Shown: positions 34,082 to 43,930, numbered from the stretch's first letter. The stretch: DNA of 64,000 nt from Methylobacterium gnaphalii (GCF_007992215.1 NZ_BJZV01000019.1:1-64000); one strand, 5' to 3'. The notes: a model not told the origin generated them from the sequence alone. Made by a program: numbers and translations.

Positions 34082-35425
34082 ATGACTACAGAATTGACGA
34101 CGATGAGCGCGAGCCGGCGCGGAGCTGTGACAGGCGCAATCCTGCTCGCCCTCGGTCTCGGTCTCAACGACGGCGCGCTCGCGCGCTCCCCGGCGCAGCA
34201 CCAGCGCCCGCAAGCCGGCGAGAAGGCATCGCCGAAGCCGCAATCCCCCGATCCGCTCCAGCAGGGGAAACAGGAGCGCACGCCGTTCACGGCGCAGGAG
34301 ACGGCCACCGCCAAGCCCGAGGGATTGCCCGGGCCACTGAGATTTTTCGGCGACGACCCGGCGGCCTTCCGCACTGTCATCGGCGAGGCCAAGGCGGCAC
34401 ATGATCCCTGGCTCGTCATCTCCGGGGGCGGCGAGAACGGTGCCTTCGCCGCCGGCATCCTCAGCGGATGGTCACAGGCCGGCGACCGTCCGGCCTTCGG
34501 CGTCATCACGGGGGTGAGCACGGGCGCGCTGATCGCACCGTTCGCCTTCGTCGGCTCCGAGGCGGATGCGGCGCTCAAGCAGAACTACACCAAGATCACC
34601 GCCGCCGACGTGTTCGAGTTCGGAGGTACCAACGCCGCGCTGACGGATACTTGGCCGCTCAAGGAGCGAATCGAGAAGTCGGTCACGCCCGATCTGCTCA
34701 AGGCGATCGCGGCCGAGCATGCCAAGGGCCGGCGCCTCCTCGTCGCGACGACGCAGGTCGAGACCGAGCGTCCGGTCGTGTGGGACATGGGCGAGATCGC
34801 CACCCTCGCCTCTGGCGCCGATGGCCGGCAATACGGCGAGAAGGCCCTGAAGCTGTTTCGCGAGATCGTGCTCGCCTCCACCGCCGTTCCCGGCGTGTTC
34901 CCGCCCGTGATGATCGATGCCGTCACCGAGGGCGGCAAGCGTATCCAGGAGATGCATGACGACGGCGGCTCCCTGGCGCCATACTATCTGGCACCGGCCG
35001 CAACGCTTACCGGGGCACCGGATGGCGGTTCGCCGCTTCCGGCGAGTACGGTCTATCTCGTCATCAACAACAAGCTGACGCCGGAATTCGGTCTCGTGCC
35101 GCGCACGGTGCTCGGCGTGCTCAGCGGCACCGTGTCGGCGGCGATCAAGGCGCAGACGCAGAGCGCTCTCGCGATCACCCGGGCCTACGCCGCCCGGACG
35201 CATCTCGACCTTCGCGTCGCCGAGATCGATGCCCGCTTCGACAAGACCTCGCCGGGTCCCTTCGACCCGAAATACATGAAGGCCCTTTTCGAGCATGGCG
35301 AGGCCCTGGCGAAGGCTGGCAAGGCCTTCCCGGAGGCCCGGATTGCCTCGCCGAAGGGGCGCTCCGACATTGTGAAGGGCGCCGAGACCATACCGCTGGA
35401 TGATCGCACCCTCGCGCAGCGCTGA
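34082..35425 (+). CDS. Patatin-like phospholipase, exported
   Basis: A 447-residue protein with an N-terminal signal segment (RRGAVTGAILLALGLGLNDG, cleavage near ALARS) and a Pro/Gln-rich linker. The patatin domain follows: oxyanion loop SGGGENGAFAAGIL (about 119-132), nucleophile elbow GVSTGA (about 143-148, Ser in GxSxG), and the catalytic Asp in the DDGG motif (about 298-301). Such enzymes hydrolyse acyl esters of lipids. The signal suggests periplasmic or outer-membrane location. GGGGAA precedes the ATG. Confidence 0.88.
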   Translation: MTTELTTMSASRRGAVTGAILLALGLGLNDGALARSPAQHQRPQAGEKASPKPQSPDPLQQGKQERTPFTAQETATAKPEGLPGPLRFFGDDPAAFRTVIGEAKAAHDPWLVISGGGENGAFAAGILSGWSQAGDRPAFGVITGVSTGALIAPFAFVGSEADAALKQNYTKITAADVFEFGGTNAALTDTWPLKERIEKSVTPDLLKAIAAEHAKGRRLLVATTQVETERPVVWDMGEIATLASGADGRQYGEKALKLFREIVLASTAVPGVFPPVMIDAVTEGGKRIQEMHDDGGSLAPYYLAPAATLTGAPDGGSPLPASTVYLVINNKLTPEFGLVPRTVLGVLSGTVSAAIKAQTQSALAITRAYAARTHLDLRVAEIDARFDKTSPGPFDPKYMKALFEHGEALAKAGKAFPEARIASPKGRSDIVKGAETIPLDDRTLAQR

Positions 35426-35433
35426 ACCCTCGG

Positions 35434-36651
35434 TCAGCGCCCTCGCATCAGCGTGGGGGCGCCGAGACGGGGCAGCACACCCTCACGCATCACCGCCCGC
35501 CTGAGCGGACCGATCGTGGCCATGGCGAGCAGCCCGAGCCCGCGCAGGGCGTCGACCGGCAGGAGATCCGCCAGCAGGCTACGATTGAGCCAGTCGACCG
35601 CCGTTCCCCGCAGCCGCGCGTCGACGGCCCGGCCTCGCGCGAAGCCGGCAAGCGCCGCCCGGCTTCCCGGATCGCGCCTCGCCTCGCGGGCGGCAACGAC
35701 CGCGTCACGAAGACCGGCAGCGTCGCGCAAGCCGAGATTCAGCCCCTGCGCGCCAATGGGCGGAAAGACGTGAGCAGCCTCGCCGATCAGCGCGAGGCGT
35801 TCGGCGACCGGCGTCGAGACGGACAGCCCGCGCATCGGCACAAGTCCGCGCGGGCCGTCGATCCGCATGGCGCCGAGCATCGCCTGAGCCTGGCGCTCGA
35901 CCGATGCGGCGAGGGCCACGTCGTCGAGGGTGGAAAGGCGACGGGCCGGGGCCTCTCCCATCATCCAGACGAGGCTCGAACGATGGCCGCCGGGCAGCGG
36001 CACCAGCGTGAAGGGTCCCGAGCGCGTGTGAAACTCGGTGGAGACGTCGCGATGGGGACGGTCATGACCGAGGATCGTCGTGATCGCCGCCTGCGGGTAG
36101 GACCAATCGCGCACCGCCAATCCCGATGCGCCCCTGAGCGGTGAGCGGCCGCCATCCGCCCCGACGATCAGGCGGGCCTCGACCCCGTCGCCATCCTGGA
36201 GCCTGATCTGCGCACCGTCGGCGTCGCGATGGCTCTCGGTCGCGTCGCTCTCGAAGACGGTGAGGTTCGGCGCCGTGTGCGCGAGCCTGCGCAGATCGTT
36301 CACCAGCCGGGCGCTCTCGACGTTCCAGCCGAAGGCGTCGAGCCCGATCTCGGAGGCGACGAAGCGGGCAGGGGGCGGGCGAAACAGGCTGCCGGTGTCG
36401 TCGACGAGATGGAGTTCGGCCAAAGGTGCCGCGTGCGGAGCGATCGTCTGCCAGGCTCCGAGTGCATCGAGGAAACGGACAGACCCGTCGAGCAGAGCTA
36501 CGGTCCGGCCGTCGGCGACGGGCGCGTGCCGCCCGACCAGCGCCGTGGCGATGCCCTCGCGCGCCAGCGCCAGTGCAGCGGCGAGCCCGGCGGCTCCCGC
36601 TCCGACCACCGCCACTTCGAAGCGAGTGCTGCTCGACACCGTGCACCTCAA
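35434..36651 (-). CDS. UbiH/UbiF/COQ6-family FAD-dependent hydroxylase
   Basis: A 405-residue flavoprotein monooxygenase. The FAD dinucleotide motif is EVAVVGAGAAGLAAALALA (about 12-30), the second motif is IVGADGGRSPLRGASG (about 159-174), and the third is LIGEAAHVFPPIGAQGLNLG (about 282-301) with GEAAH where GDAAH is common. These three mark the ubiquinone ring-hydroxylase group (UbiH, UbiF, UbiI, UbiL). Which ring position it acts on cannot be told here. It is convergent with the patatin gene, leaving only 8 bp. Confidence 0.87.
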   Translation of the reverse strand: MRCTVSSSTRFEVAVVGAGAAGLAAALALAREGIATALVGRHAPVADGRTVALLDGSVRFLDALGAWQTIAPHAAPLAELHLVDDTGSLFRPPPARFVASEIGLDAFGWNVESARLVNDLRRLAHTAPNLTVFESDATESHRDADGAQIRLQDGDGVEARLIVGADGGRSPLRGASGLAVRDWSYPQAAITTILGHDRPHRDVSTEFHTRSGPFTLVPLPGGHRSSLVWMMGEAPARRLSTLDDVALAASVERQAQAMLGAMRIDGPRGLVPMRGLSVSTPVAERLALIGEAAHVFPPIGAQGLNLGLRDAAGLRDAVVAAREARRDPGSRAALAGFARGRAVDARLRGTAVDWLNRSLLADLLPVDALRGLGLLAMATIGPLRRAVMREGVLPRLGAPTLMRGR

Positions 36652-37120
36652 GGGAACCCGTGGCGCGGCTTTCGCAACGCGCCTCCCGTCCCTTGCTTAC
36701 AGAGGCGGCGCGGCGGCCGGGTCAAGACCGCGTCTCGCCCTCCTGCGGTCCCCGCGTGTTTTCCCAAGACCGTGGAGGCCAGCCGGTCAAAGGCGCGTCA
36801 CGGCCCGGATCGAGGTCACCGGCCCGATGCCATGGGTCGGATGCAGCTCTCGCATGAAACCAAACCTTTCCACTCGCATTATTCCTGCTGCGTTCGAATT
36901 CTAGGCGGCGCGGGGGCGTCTGTTGAACAGTTTCTTTCTGACGAAGACCGAGTTCGACGAGCGCAGCTTCGGATCGACTCTCGACCCTCTTTTGCACGGC
37001 GTCGCACAGGGGCTCGCCCGTCTGTTTCCACCCATCGAGATCGCCTGCTCGACCGACCGGCAGGAAGTGTCCAGCCTGCATCGGGCGGAGGATGAACTCA
37101 CGGATGAGTAGGGGGCAGAG
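36652..37120. other. 469-base gap with a possible small ORF
   Basis: A plus-strand open frame at 36923-37111 (62 codons, TTG start, product MNSFFLTKTEFDERSFGS...) could be a small gene but has no clear ribosome binding site or recognised relative. The rest shows nothing beyond the promoter region for the ubiH-type gene. Confidence 0.35.
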
Positions 37121-37345
37121 ATGAGAGCCGAGCTGATCGACCAGCACATCGCCGCCATGACGGCGGCGAGCACCAACCTGCTGCGCCAGATGCAGGATGA
37201 GGGCCTCGACTACACGCTCAACGTCCGGCCCACTGATACGGCGACCATGCATGTCAGCGTGCGCGACCTGACCCCCGACATCGAGAACCGCATTCGCCGC
37301 TGCCTGCTCGGCACCGGGATGCAGGTCGCGGTCAGCGAAGCCTGA
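37121..37345 (+). CDS. Small hypothetical protein
   Basis: A 74-residue ORF (MRAELIDQHIAAMTAASTNLL...) with a GGGGGCAGAG purine run before the ATG. The predicted product is one helix followed by a beta-alpha segment (DYTLNVRPTDTATMHVSVRDL and TPDIENRIRRCLLG), a compact plausible fold. It lies 65 bp before the oxidoreductase gene on the same strand. No known family recognised. Confidence 0.5.
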   Translation: MRAELIDQHIAAMTAASTNLLRQMQDEGLDYTLNVRPTDTATMHVSVRDLTPDIENRIRRCLLGTGMQVAVSEA

Positions 37346-37410
37346 CACTGTCGTTTTCGTCGGTTCGGCCCTATCTCCGCTCCAACCTTCAGTATTGAGG
37401 AAGAGCGCAG

Positions 37411-38385
37411 ATGCCCAAGGCGATCCGGGTTCACGAGTATGGCGGCCCCGAGGCGATGTCCTATGAGGACGTGCCGACCGCGGAGCCGGGTCCTGGCCAG
37501 CTCCGCATCCGCCAGACGGCAATCGGGGTCAATTTCATCGACGTCTATTTCCGCAAGGGCGCCTACAAGGCGGCCTCGCTGCCCTTCACCCTCGGCAAGG
37601 AGGGTGCCGGCGAGGTTGCAGCGATCGGCGAGGGCGTCACCGGTTTCCGGGTCGGTGAGCGCGTCGCCTACGCTGGCGCCGTCGGCACCTACGCCGAGGA
37701 GGTGATTGTCGAGGCGGCGGGCACGGTGCACGTGCCGGACGGCGTCAGCGACGAGACCGCCGCTGCGATGATGCTGAAGGGCCTGACTGCGCAATACCTC
37801 CTGCGCCGGACCTATCGGGTCCAGAAGGGCGATACGATCCTGTTCCATGCGGCCGCCGGCGGCGTCGGCCTCATCGCCACGCAATGGGCCAAGCATCTCG
37901 GCGCCACCGTGATCGGCACCGTCGGCTCGCAGGAGAAGGCGGAGCTCGCGCGCGCGCACGGCTGTGATCATGTGATCCTGTACCGCGACGAGGATTTCGC
38001 CGCTCGGGTCAAGGAGATCACCAAGGGCGCGGGCGTCCCGGTCGTCTATGACGGTGTCGGCAAGGCAACGTTCCCGGCTTCGCTCGACTGCCTCAGGCCC
38101 TTCGGCATCTTCGCGAGCTTCGGTGCCTCCTCTGGCCCGATCGATGCCTTCGACATCGGCATCCTTGCCCAGAAGGGCTCGCTCTTCGCGACCCGGCCGA
38201 CGCTGTTCACACACATCGCCACGCGTGAACTCCTCGACGCCAACGCGGCCGAGCTGTTCGACGTCGTGAAGAGCGGCGCGGTGAAGATCCCGATCCACTC
38301 GCGTGCCCGGCTCGCGGACGCCGCGCAGGTGCATCGCGATCTCGAAGCGCGCAAGACCACGGGCTCCACGGTGATGATCCCGTGA
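37411..38385 (+). CDS. qor: NADPH:quinone oxidoreductase, zeta-crystallin type (MDR superfamily)
   Basis: A 324-residue medium-chain dehydrogenase/reductase without zinc ligands. Family blocks: MPKAIRVHEYGGPEAM, IGVNFIDVYFRKG (about 38-50), TLGKEGAGEVAAIGEGV (about 60-76), the nucleotide-binding HAAAGGVGLIATQWAKHLGA (about 149-168) and VYDGVGKATFPASLDCL (about 211-227). It reduces quinones with NADPH by homology. The length matches E. coli Qor. The last three codons and stop fall inside a dispersed GATCC-rich repeat. Confidence 0.92.
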   Translation: MPKAIRVHEYGGPEAMSYEDVPTAEPGPGQLRIRQTAIGVNFIDVYFRKGAYKAASLPFTLGKEGAGEVAAIGEGVTGFRVGERVAYAGAVGTYAEEVIVEAAGTVHVPDGVSDETAAAMMLKGLTAQYLLRRTYRVQKGDTILFHAAAGGVGLIATQWAKHLGATVIGTVGSQEKAELARAHGCDHVILYRDEDFAARVKEITKGAGVPVVYDGVGKATFPASLDCLRPFGIFASFGASSGPIDAFDIGILAQKGSLFATRPTLFTHIATRELLDANAAELFDVVKSGAVKIPIHSRARLADAAQVHRDLEARKTTGSTVMIP

Positions 38386-38420
38386 TCCAGGGACCACCGG
38401 ATACCGGGATCCTGGTGTCC
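38376..38420. repeat. GATCC-rich palindromic repeat (copy 2)
   Basis: Contains GATCCCGTGATCCAGGGA and CCGGATACCGGGATCCTGG, sharing ATCCCGTGATC and CCGGAT(G/A)CCGGGATCC with the copy at 23991-24048. Its left end supplies the final codons and stop of the quinone oxidoreductase gene. Confidence 0.6.
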
Positions 38421-38437
38421 TTGCAGGACCGTTCTCG

Positions 38438-39070
38438 GTGATGAGGTTTTCGAAGGCGGACGTCCTCGTCGTGATGGATGTCCAGTCCGACTTCCTCCCC
38501 GGCGGGGCCTTGGCCGTGCCGGATGGTGACGCGGTCATCGGGCCGATCAACCGGCTGGCCCGCCACGCCCCGCATGTCGTGCTGACGCAGGACTGGCATC
38601 CGGCCGACCATGCCTCCTTCGCCTCGCGCCACCGGGGCAGGGCGCCGTTCGAGACGATTCGGATGTCCTATGGCGAGCAGGTCCTGTGGCCGGATCACTG
38701 CGTCCAGGGCTCTCCAGGGGCCGACCTGGCACCGGGCCTGGAGGTGGCGCGAGCGGACCTGATCCTGCGCAAGGGGACCCACCCGGGCGTGGACAGCTAC
38801 TCGGCCTTCCTCGAAGCGGACGGGACGACACGCACGGGACTCGCCGGCTACCTGCGCGAACGCGGCCTGACCCGCCTCGTTCTCACCGGCCTCGCGACGG
38901 ATTTCTGCATCCTCTGGACGGCGCTCGACGCCCGCAAGGAGGGCTTCGCAGTCACCGTCGTCGAGGATGCGGTGCGCGGGATCGACGTCGCCGGTTCGGT
39001 CGAGCACGCCTGGGCGGCGATGCGCGAGGCAGGTGTCGAGCGGATCGACAGCCGCTCGATCGAGGCCTGA
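38438..39070 (+). CDS. pncA: Nicotinamidase (PncA)
   Basis: A 210-residue isochorismatase-fold amidase converting nicotinamide to nicotinate in NAD salvage. The catalytic triad is visible: Asp in VVMDVQSDFLPGG (about 12-24), Lys in LRKGTHPGVDSYSAF (about 111-125) and Cys in GLATDFCILWTA (about 153-164). The metal ligands are Asp and His of TQDWHPADHASFA (about 51-63). The GTG at 38438 and the next codon ATG (38441) are both possible starts; AGGA lies at 38425-38428. Confidence 0.93.
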   Translation: MMRFSKADVLVVMDVQSDFLPGGALAVPDGDAVIGPINRLARHAPHVVLTQDWHPADHASFASRHRGRAPFETIRMSYGEQVLWPDHCVQGSPGADLAPGLEVARADLILRKGTHPGVDSYSAFLEADGTTRTGLAGYLRERGLTRLVLTGLATDFCILWTALDARKEGFAVTVVEDAVRGIDVAGSVEHAWAAMREAGVERIDSRSIEA

Positions 39071-39132
39071 CAGGATCCTGTCGTCACAGGATTGCCGGCC
39101 GATTACCTGCCCGTGATCCAGGGATCACGGGA
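39071..39132. repeat. GATCC-rich palindromic repeat (copy 3)
   Basis: Includes CAGGATCCTG (39071-39080) and a perfect 10-bp inverted repeat CCCGTGATCC-AG-GGATCACGGG (39110-39131). It lies between the convergent pncA and rimO genes and shares CCCGTGATCCAGGGA with copy 2. It could also act as a transcription barrier. Confidence 0.6.
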
Positions 39133-39140
39133 CGGGTCCG

Positions 39141-40493
39141 CTACACCGCGATCCCGTGCAGGTCGTAGGCCTCGGCCCGCTCGATCTTCACGGTGACGAT
39201 GTCGCCCGGCCGCAGGGGCCGTCGCGAGGCGACATGAACCGTGCCGTCGATCTCGGGCGCGTCGGCCTTCGAGCGGCCCTTGGCCACCGTCGGCCCGCTC
39301 TCGTCGATGATCACCTGCAGCCGTTTGCCGACCTTGGCTCGCTGCAGCTTGAGCGAGACGCCGTTCTGCGCCTCCATGAAGCGCCGCTTGCGCTCGGCCT
39401 TCACCTCGGGCGGCACCTGCACGCCGACGTCGTTCGCCGTGGCGCCACGCACCGGCTCGTACTCGAAACAGCCGACGCGCTCGAGCCGCGCTTCCTTGAT
39501 CCAGTCGACCAGCTCGTCGAACTCCGCTTCGGTCTCGCCGGGAAAACCGACGATGAAGGTCGAGCGGATCGCCAGATCCGGGCAGATTTCGCGCCAGCGA
39601 CGGATACGATCGAGCTGCTTCTCCTGGTTGCCCGGCCGGCGCATCCTCTTGAGAACGCTCGGAGATGCATGCTGGAGCGGCATGTCGAGATAGGGCAGCA
39701 CCTTGCCCTCCGCCATCAGCGGAATGACCTCGTCGACATGGGGGTAGGGGTAGACGTAATGGAGCCGGACCCAGGCTCCGAGTTCACCGAGCTCCTTGCT
39801 GAGATCATAGAAGCGGGCGCGCACGTCGCGGTCCTGCCAGCGGCTCGCGGCGTAGCGGGTGTCGATGCCGTAGGCGCTGGTATCCTGCGAGACCACCAGC
39901 AGCTCCTTGACGCCGGCCTTCACCAGCTTCTCGGCCTCGCGCAGCACGTCGGCCGCCGGTCGGCTGACGAGATCGCCCCGCAAGCTCGGGATGATGCAGA
40001 AGGTGCAGCGGTTGTTGCAACCCTCGGAGATCTTCAAATAGGCGTAGTGCCGCGGCGTCAGCTTCACGCCCTGCGGAGGGATCAGGTCGAGGAACGGATC
40101 ATGGGCAGGCGGCACCGCCTCGTGCACGGCCGCGACCACGGATTCGTAGGCCTGAGGGCCGGTGACGGCGAGAAGCTGCGGATACTTTTCGCGGATCTCC
40201 TCCGGCTGAGCCCCCATGCAGCCGGTGACGATGACCCGGCCGTTCTCGGCCATGGCCTCGCCGATGGCCGAAAGCGACTCAGCCTTGGCGGAATCCAGGA
40301 AGCCGCAGGTGTTGACGATCACCACGTCCGCCCCGTCGTGGCGGCGCGCCAGTTCGTAGCCCTCGGCCCGCAGATGCGTGAGGATCCGCTCGGAATCGAC
40401 CAGCGCCTTGGGGCAACCGAGCGAGACGAACGAGATCCGCGGCGCGGCCTTCGTCCCGGCATCCGGGGTGACGGATTGGGCAATGGCAGTCAT
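39141..40493 (-). CDS. rimO: Ribosomal protein S12 methylthiotransferase RimO
   Basis: A 450-residue radical-SAM enzyme that methylthiolates an aspartate of ribosomal protein S12. The N-terminal UPF0004 domain has [15 protein letters not shown] (about 24-38), [10 protein letters not shown] (about 61-70) and GCMGA (about 91-95), whose three cysteines hold the auxiliary cluster. The radical-SAM motif is [20 protein letters not shown] (about 153-172, CxxxCxxC). A TRAM domain lies near the C-terminus (VIIDES...[19 protein letters not shown]). SLGCPK and the ISEGCN motif distinguish RimO from MiaB. Confidence 0.96.
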   Translation of the reverse strand: MTAIAQSVTPDAGTKAAPRISFVSLGCPKALVDSERILTHLRAEGYELARRHDGADVVIVNTCGFLDSAKAESLSAIGEAMAENGRVIVTGCMGAQPEEIREKYPQLLAVTGPQAYESVVAAVHEAVPPAHDPFLDLIPPQGVKLTPRHYAYLKISEGCNNRCTFCIIPSLRGDLVSRPAADVLREAEKLVKAGVKELLVVSQDTSAYGIDTRYAASRWQDRDVRARFYDLSKELGELGAWVRLHYVYPYPHVDEVIPLMAEGKVLPYLDMPLQHASPSVLKRMRRPGNQEKQLDRIRRWREICPDLAIRSTFIVGFPGETEAEFDELVDWIKEARLERVGCFEYEPVRGATANDVGVQVPPEVKAERKRRFMEAQNGVSLKLQRAKVGKRLQVIIDESGPTVAKGRSKADAPEIDGTVHVASRRPLRPGDIVTVKIERAEAYDLHGIAV

Positions 40494-40898
40494 GACGTCT
40501 CGAACGGCAAGGCGACGAGAGGCAGCCGGGCGGCCGCGTGAATCTCGGGCGGGAAAGGATGCCGGGGGTATAACCGGCCAGAGCGCGCGATGCGAGCCTG
40601 ACGCGGAATGGCGTCTGGCGGTTTGAGTGAACGGACAAAAAGGGTTTTGACGGTGCGGCGCTCAGCCAGCAGCTGGCTTGCGAGCGCTCGGACGCCCGAA
40701 CGGCACAATAGACCTCTTTTATTTGAATAGCTTATAGGAGCTTTCTAAGTTTTCTTCTGAAGCTCGGATCAGCCCTCTGTCTCGTGACTCATGTCGTGGC
40801 TGCAGACGAGTCGCATCATCCCGGAATTGACGGGATGCGTGTCGGCGCGGTTGGTGCTTGGAACGTCAACGAGCGCGAGACGCGAAAACACCTCCTCC
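40494..40898. other. 405-base gap upstream of the pab operon
   Basis: The middle part (about 40705-40765) is markedly A+T-rich (TTTTATTTGAATAGCTTATA) and probably holds the pabB promoter. An open frame runs in from 40791 to pabB, but its residues are not family-like. Confidence 0.4.
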
Positions 40899-42299
40899 AT
40901 GGTCTGGACCCGCGAGATCCCATCCATCGATCCGATCGTGGCGGCGGCGCGCCTGTCACGCCTGCCCGGGCTCGCCTTTCTCGACAGTGCCATGCACCAC
41001 CACACGCTGGGTCGTGTCTCCGTGCTGGCGGCCGATCCCTTCGCTCGTTTCCGTCTGCGTGAAGGCTACGCCACCCTCGATGGCAGGCCGCTCAATGGCA
41101 CACCGTTGGAGGCCCTGCGTGCCTGCCTCGCGCCCTACCAGTTGCCGCCCATGCCGGACCTTCCCGGCTTCCCGGGAGCGGCCATCGGCTATTTCGCCTA
41201 CGATTTCGGCCGTGAACTGGAGCGGGTCGTACCGCCCCCTCGTCGAGCTGGATTGACCGACGACATCGCGCTCAACCTCTACGACACACTCCTCGTCATC
41301 GACCACGGGCGCGACCGATGCCTGTTGGTGGCCACCGGCTTTCCGGAAACGGAGGCAAAGGCCCGCGAGGCTCGGGCGCAGAGCCGCCTCGATGCCTTCG
41401 CCGATGTGCTCGAGACGCGAGAGCCCGCCCCGTCCGGAGTTCCAGCCACAGCCGCGCTCTCATGGAACTCGAACTTCACGCGGCAAGCTTATGAAGCCGC
41501 TGTCGAAAAGGTTCGTGCTTATATTCGTGCCGGCGACATCTATCAGGCCAATATCGCCCAGCGCTTCAGCGCCGATCTGCCCCCGGCTTTCGATGGGTTC
41601 GGGCTCTATCGGCGGCTGCGCGAGACCAATCCCGCCACCTTCGGTGCCTATCTCGCCTTCGATGACCTCACCGTCGCCTCGAGCTCACCGGAGCGGTTCA
41701 TCACGCTGCGCGGCCGGCATGTCGAGACGCGCCCGATCAAGGGAACGGTCCGCCGTGTCGCCGATCCGGACGAGGATACCCGCCTGGCCCGAGCCCTTCA
41801 GCAGAACCCGAAGGAGCGCGCCGAAAACATCATGATCGTCGACCTGCTGCGCAACGATCTCTCGCGCATCTGCGAACCGCGCAGCGTCCATGTGCCGGTC
41901 CTGTGCGGTCTGGAATCCTACGCCTCGGTTCACCATCTCGTCTCGGTGGTCACCGGCACTCTGCGGGAGGGAGCCGACGCTCTCGACCTCATCGCAAAGA
42001 CTTTTCCGGGCGGCTCGATCACCGGCGCGCCGAAGCTCAGGGCCATGGACATCATCACCGAGATCGAAGGCGATGCGCGCGAGCTGTATTGCGGCGCCAT
42101 CGGTGCCATCGGCTTTGACGGCTCGATGGACACCTCCATCGCCATCCGCACCGTATTCATGGACCGGCACCAGGCCGTGCTCCAGGCCGGCGGCGGCATC
42201 ACGCTGTTGTCGGAGCCCGGTCCCGAATACGAGGAGACCCTGACCAAGGCCGCCCGGGTCTTCGCCGCCTTCGAGCCCGACGAGGTGGCCGCGCCATGA
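40899..42299 (+). CDS. pabB: Aminodeoxychorismate synthase component I PabB
   Basis: A 466-residue chorismate-utilising enzyme that, with PabA, aminates chorismate to 4-amino-4-deoxychorismate for folate synthesis. The start at 40899 (MVWTREIPSIDP) is chosen because PabB proteins begin here; an upstream in-frame ATG at 40791 adds unrelated residues. Visible motifs: FLDSAMHH near the N-terminus, GYFAYDFGRELE (about 97-108), IRAGDIYQANIAQRFS (about 210-225), SSSPERFI, the catalytic lysine in RPIKGTVRR (about 280-288) and FPGGSITGAPKLRAMDIIT (about 370-388). PIKGT marks PabB rather than TrpE. ATGA overlap with pabA. Confidence 0.93.
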   Translation: MVWTREIPSIDPIVAAARLSRLPGLAFLDSAMHHHTLGRVSVLAADPFARFRLREGYATLDGRPLNGTPLEALRACLAPYQLPPMPDLPGFPGAAIGYFAYDFGRELERVVPPPRRAGLTDDIALNLYDTLLVIDHGRDRCLLVATGFPETEAKAREARAQSRLDAFADVLETREPAPSGVPATAALSWNSNFTRQAYEAAVEKVRAYIRAGDIYQANIAQRFSADLPPAFDGFGLYRRLRETNPATFGAYLAFDDLTVASSSPERFITLRGRHVETRPIKGTVRRVADPDEDTRLARALQQNPKERAENIMIVDLLRNDLSRICEPRSVHVPVLCGLESYASVHHLVSVVTGTLREGADALDLIAKTFPGGSITGAPKLRAMDIITEIEGDARELYCGAIGAIGFDGSMDTSIAIRTVFMDRHQAVLQAGGGITLLSEPGPEYEETLTKAARVFAAFEPDEVAAP

Positions 42300-42937
42300 T
42301 CCTTGTCATCGACAATTACGACTCCTTCGTCTTCAACGTGGTCCGCTACTTCGAGGAACTCGGTGAGACGGTCGAGGTCGCGCGCAACGATGCGCTCTCG
42401 GTGTCCGAGATCCGCGACGCCGTCCCCGACGCCGTCGTGATCTCGCCCGGTCCCTGCACGCCTGCCGAAGCAGGCGTTAGCCTGCCGGCGATCCGTGAGC
42501 TGTCGGGCGCCGTGCCGATCCTCGGCGTCTGCCTGGGCCATCAGGCCATCGGCGCTGCTTTCGGGGGACGCGTCGAGCGCGCGATCCGCCCGCTCCACGG
42601 CCATGCGACGCCGATCCACCACGACGGAACCGGGCTGTTCTCGGGCCTGTCCGACCCGATGGCGGTGGCACGGTATCACTCGCTGATCGTCGCGCCGGAA
42701 TCCGGCATGGAGCATCAGCTCGCGATCGACGCCCTTTCCGCCGAGGGCGAGATCATGGCCCTCTCGCACCGTCGGCATCCGACCTGGGGCATCCAGTTCC
42801 ATCCGGAATCGGTGCTCACCGAGGGCGGCCACGCGATCTTCTCCAATTTCCTCCGGCTCGCCCGCGCCTGGCGGGAGGGCAGGGGCCGGATGCCGGAGCG
42901 CGTGTCGCGGCCCCTGGATACCCATGCTCTGGTATGA
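42296..42937 (+). CDS. pabA: Aminodeoxychorismate synthase glutamine amidotransferase PabA
   Basis: A 213-residue class I glutamine amidotransferase supplying ammonia to PabB. The start overlaps the pabB stop (ATGA). Motifs: MILVIDNYDSFVFNVVRYFE, SPGPCTP, the nucleophile elbow LGVCLGHQAIGAAFGG (Cys about residue 79) and the His/Glu of GIQFHPESVLTEGG (about 167-180). It might also serve anthranilate synthase, but its place inside the pab operon favours PabA. Confidence 0.94.
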   Translation: MILVIDNYDSFVFNVVRYFEELGETVEVARNDALSVSEIRDAVPDAVVISPGPCTPAEAGVSLPAIRELSGAVPILGVCLGHQAIGAAFGGRVERAIRPLHGHATPIHHDGTGLFSGLSDPMAVARYHSLIVAPESGMEHQLAIDALSAEGEIMALSHRRHPTWGIQFHPESVLTEGGHAIFSNFLRLARAWREGRGRMPERVSRPLDTHALV

Positions 42938-43751
42938 CGGCCGGATCGTCGAGGGGCCCGTCCCCTTCGACCTCGCCGATCGTGGCCTGCTGCTCGGCGA
43001 CGGGATGTTCGACACCGCGCTCGCTCTCGACGGCCGGATCGTGTTCGAGGCGGCCCATGTCGCCCGCCTCGTCGCAGCCGCCGAAACGCTCGGCTTCTTG
43101 GTCGACGCGCGCGTCATCATTGAGGCCATGCGCGCGGTTGCCGGTGCGGCGCCACGCGCGGCGGTTCGGACCACCGTCACGCGCGGAGCCGGTCCGCGCG
43201 GAATCGCGCCGCCTGCCGAACCGCGCCCCCTCGTCTTTGCCAGCGCGGCCGCAGCGAATCCCGGCTTCGCCTATGCGAGTCTGCGTCTCCAGGTCTCGAC
43301 GATCGCGCGCAATGAGACCTCACCGGCCTCTCGCACCAAGACTCTCGGCTACCTCGACGCGGTGCTGGCCGCCCACGCTGCCCGGGCCGAAGGCTTTGAC
43401 GAGGCCTTGTTTCTCAACACGCGGGGGCGCGTGGCCTGCGCGGGAACGGGCAACGTTTTCGCCGTGATTGATCGGCAACTCGTCACGCCACCCGTCGAGG
43501 AGGGCGTTCTGGCGGGAATCGTACGCGCGCTGCTTCTGGAGCAGGCTCCGAGCCTCGGCCTACCCGTTCAGGAGAGGGCGCTGAGCCTCGATGAGCTTCG
43601 GCAAGCCCAAGCCGTGTTCGTGACCAACTCCTTGCGCCTGCTCAGTCCGGTTGCGGCGATCGGTGACCGGTCATGGCCTGATGACGAGGATGTCACGACA
43701 GCCCGCTGCCGCGAGCTGATCGCGCGTGCCGTCGCTGCCGCTCAGGCTTGA
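42924..43751 (+). CDS. pabC: Aminodeoxychorismate lyase PabC (class IV PLP fold)
   Basis: A 275-residue fold-type IV PLP enzyme releasing p-aminobenzoate and pyruvate from aminodeoxychorismate. The N-terminus MLWYDGRIVEGPVPFDLADRG is typical. The PLP lysine lies in SRTKTLGYLDAVLAAHAARA (about residue 137), followed by EALFLNTRGRVACAGTGNVF and the C-terminal FVTNSLRLLSPVAAIGD. It overlaps pabA by 14 bases, so pabB-pabA-pabC form one translationally coupled operon. Confidence 0.92.
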   Translation: MLWYDGRIVEGPVPFDLADRGLLLGDGMFDTALALDGRIVFEAAHVARLVAAAETLGFLVDARVIIEAMRAVAGAAPRAAVRTTVTRGAGPRGIAPPAEPRPLVFASAAAANPGFAYASLRLQVSTIARNETSPASRTKTLGYLDAVLAAHAARAEGFDEALFLNTRGRVACAGTGNVFAVIDRQLVTPPVEEGVLAGIVRALLLEQAPSLGLPVQERALSLDELRQAQAVFVTNSLRLLSPVAAIGDRSWPDDEDVTTARCRELIARAVAAAQA

Positions 43752-43930
43752 GGTTTCGAAGAGCTAAGGACGGATGAACCACGGGTGCGAACCCGCGACA
43801 CGTGCCCAGATGCGCTGGGCGATGATCACGGCCTGAGCCGCCAGGCCGAACCGGGTGCTGAAGCCGCATCTCGTGATGGCGGCGACGGGTCTGTGTGAGA
43901 CCGTGGGCGCCATCGCCCTGGCGAGCCCGA

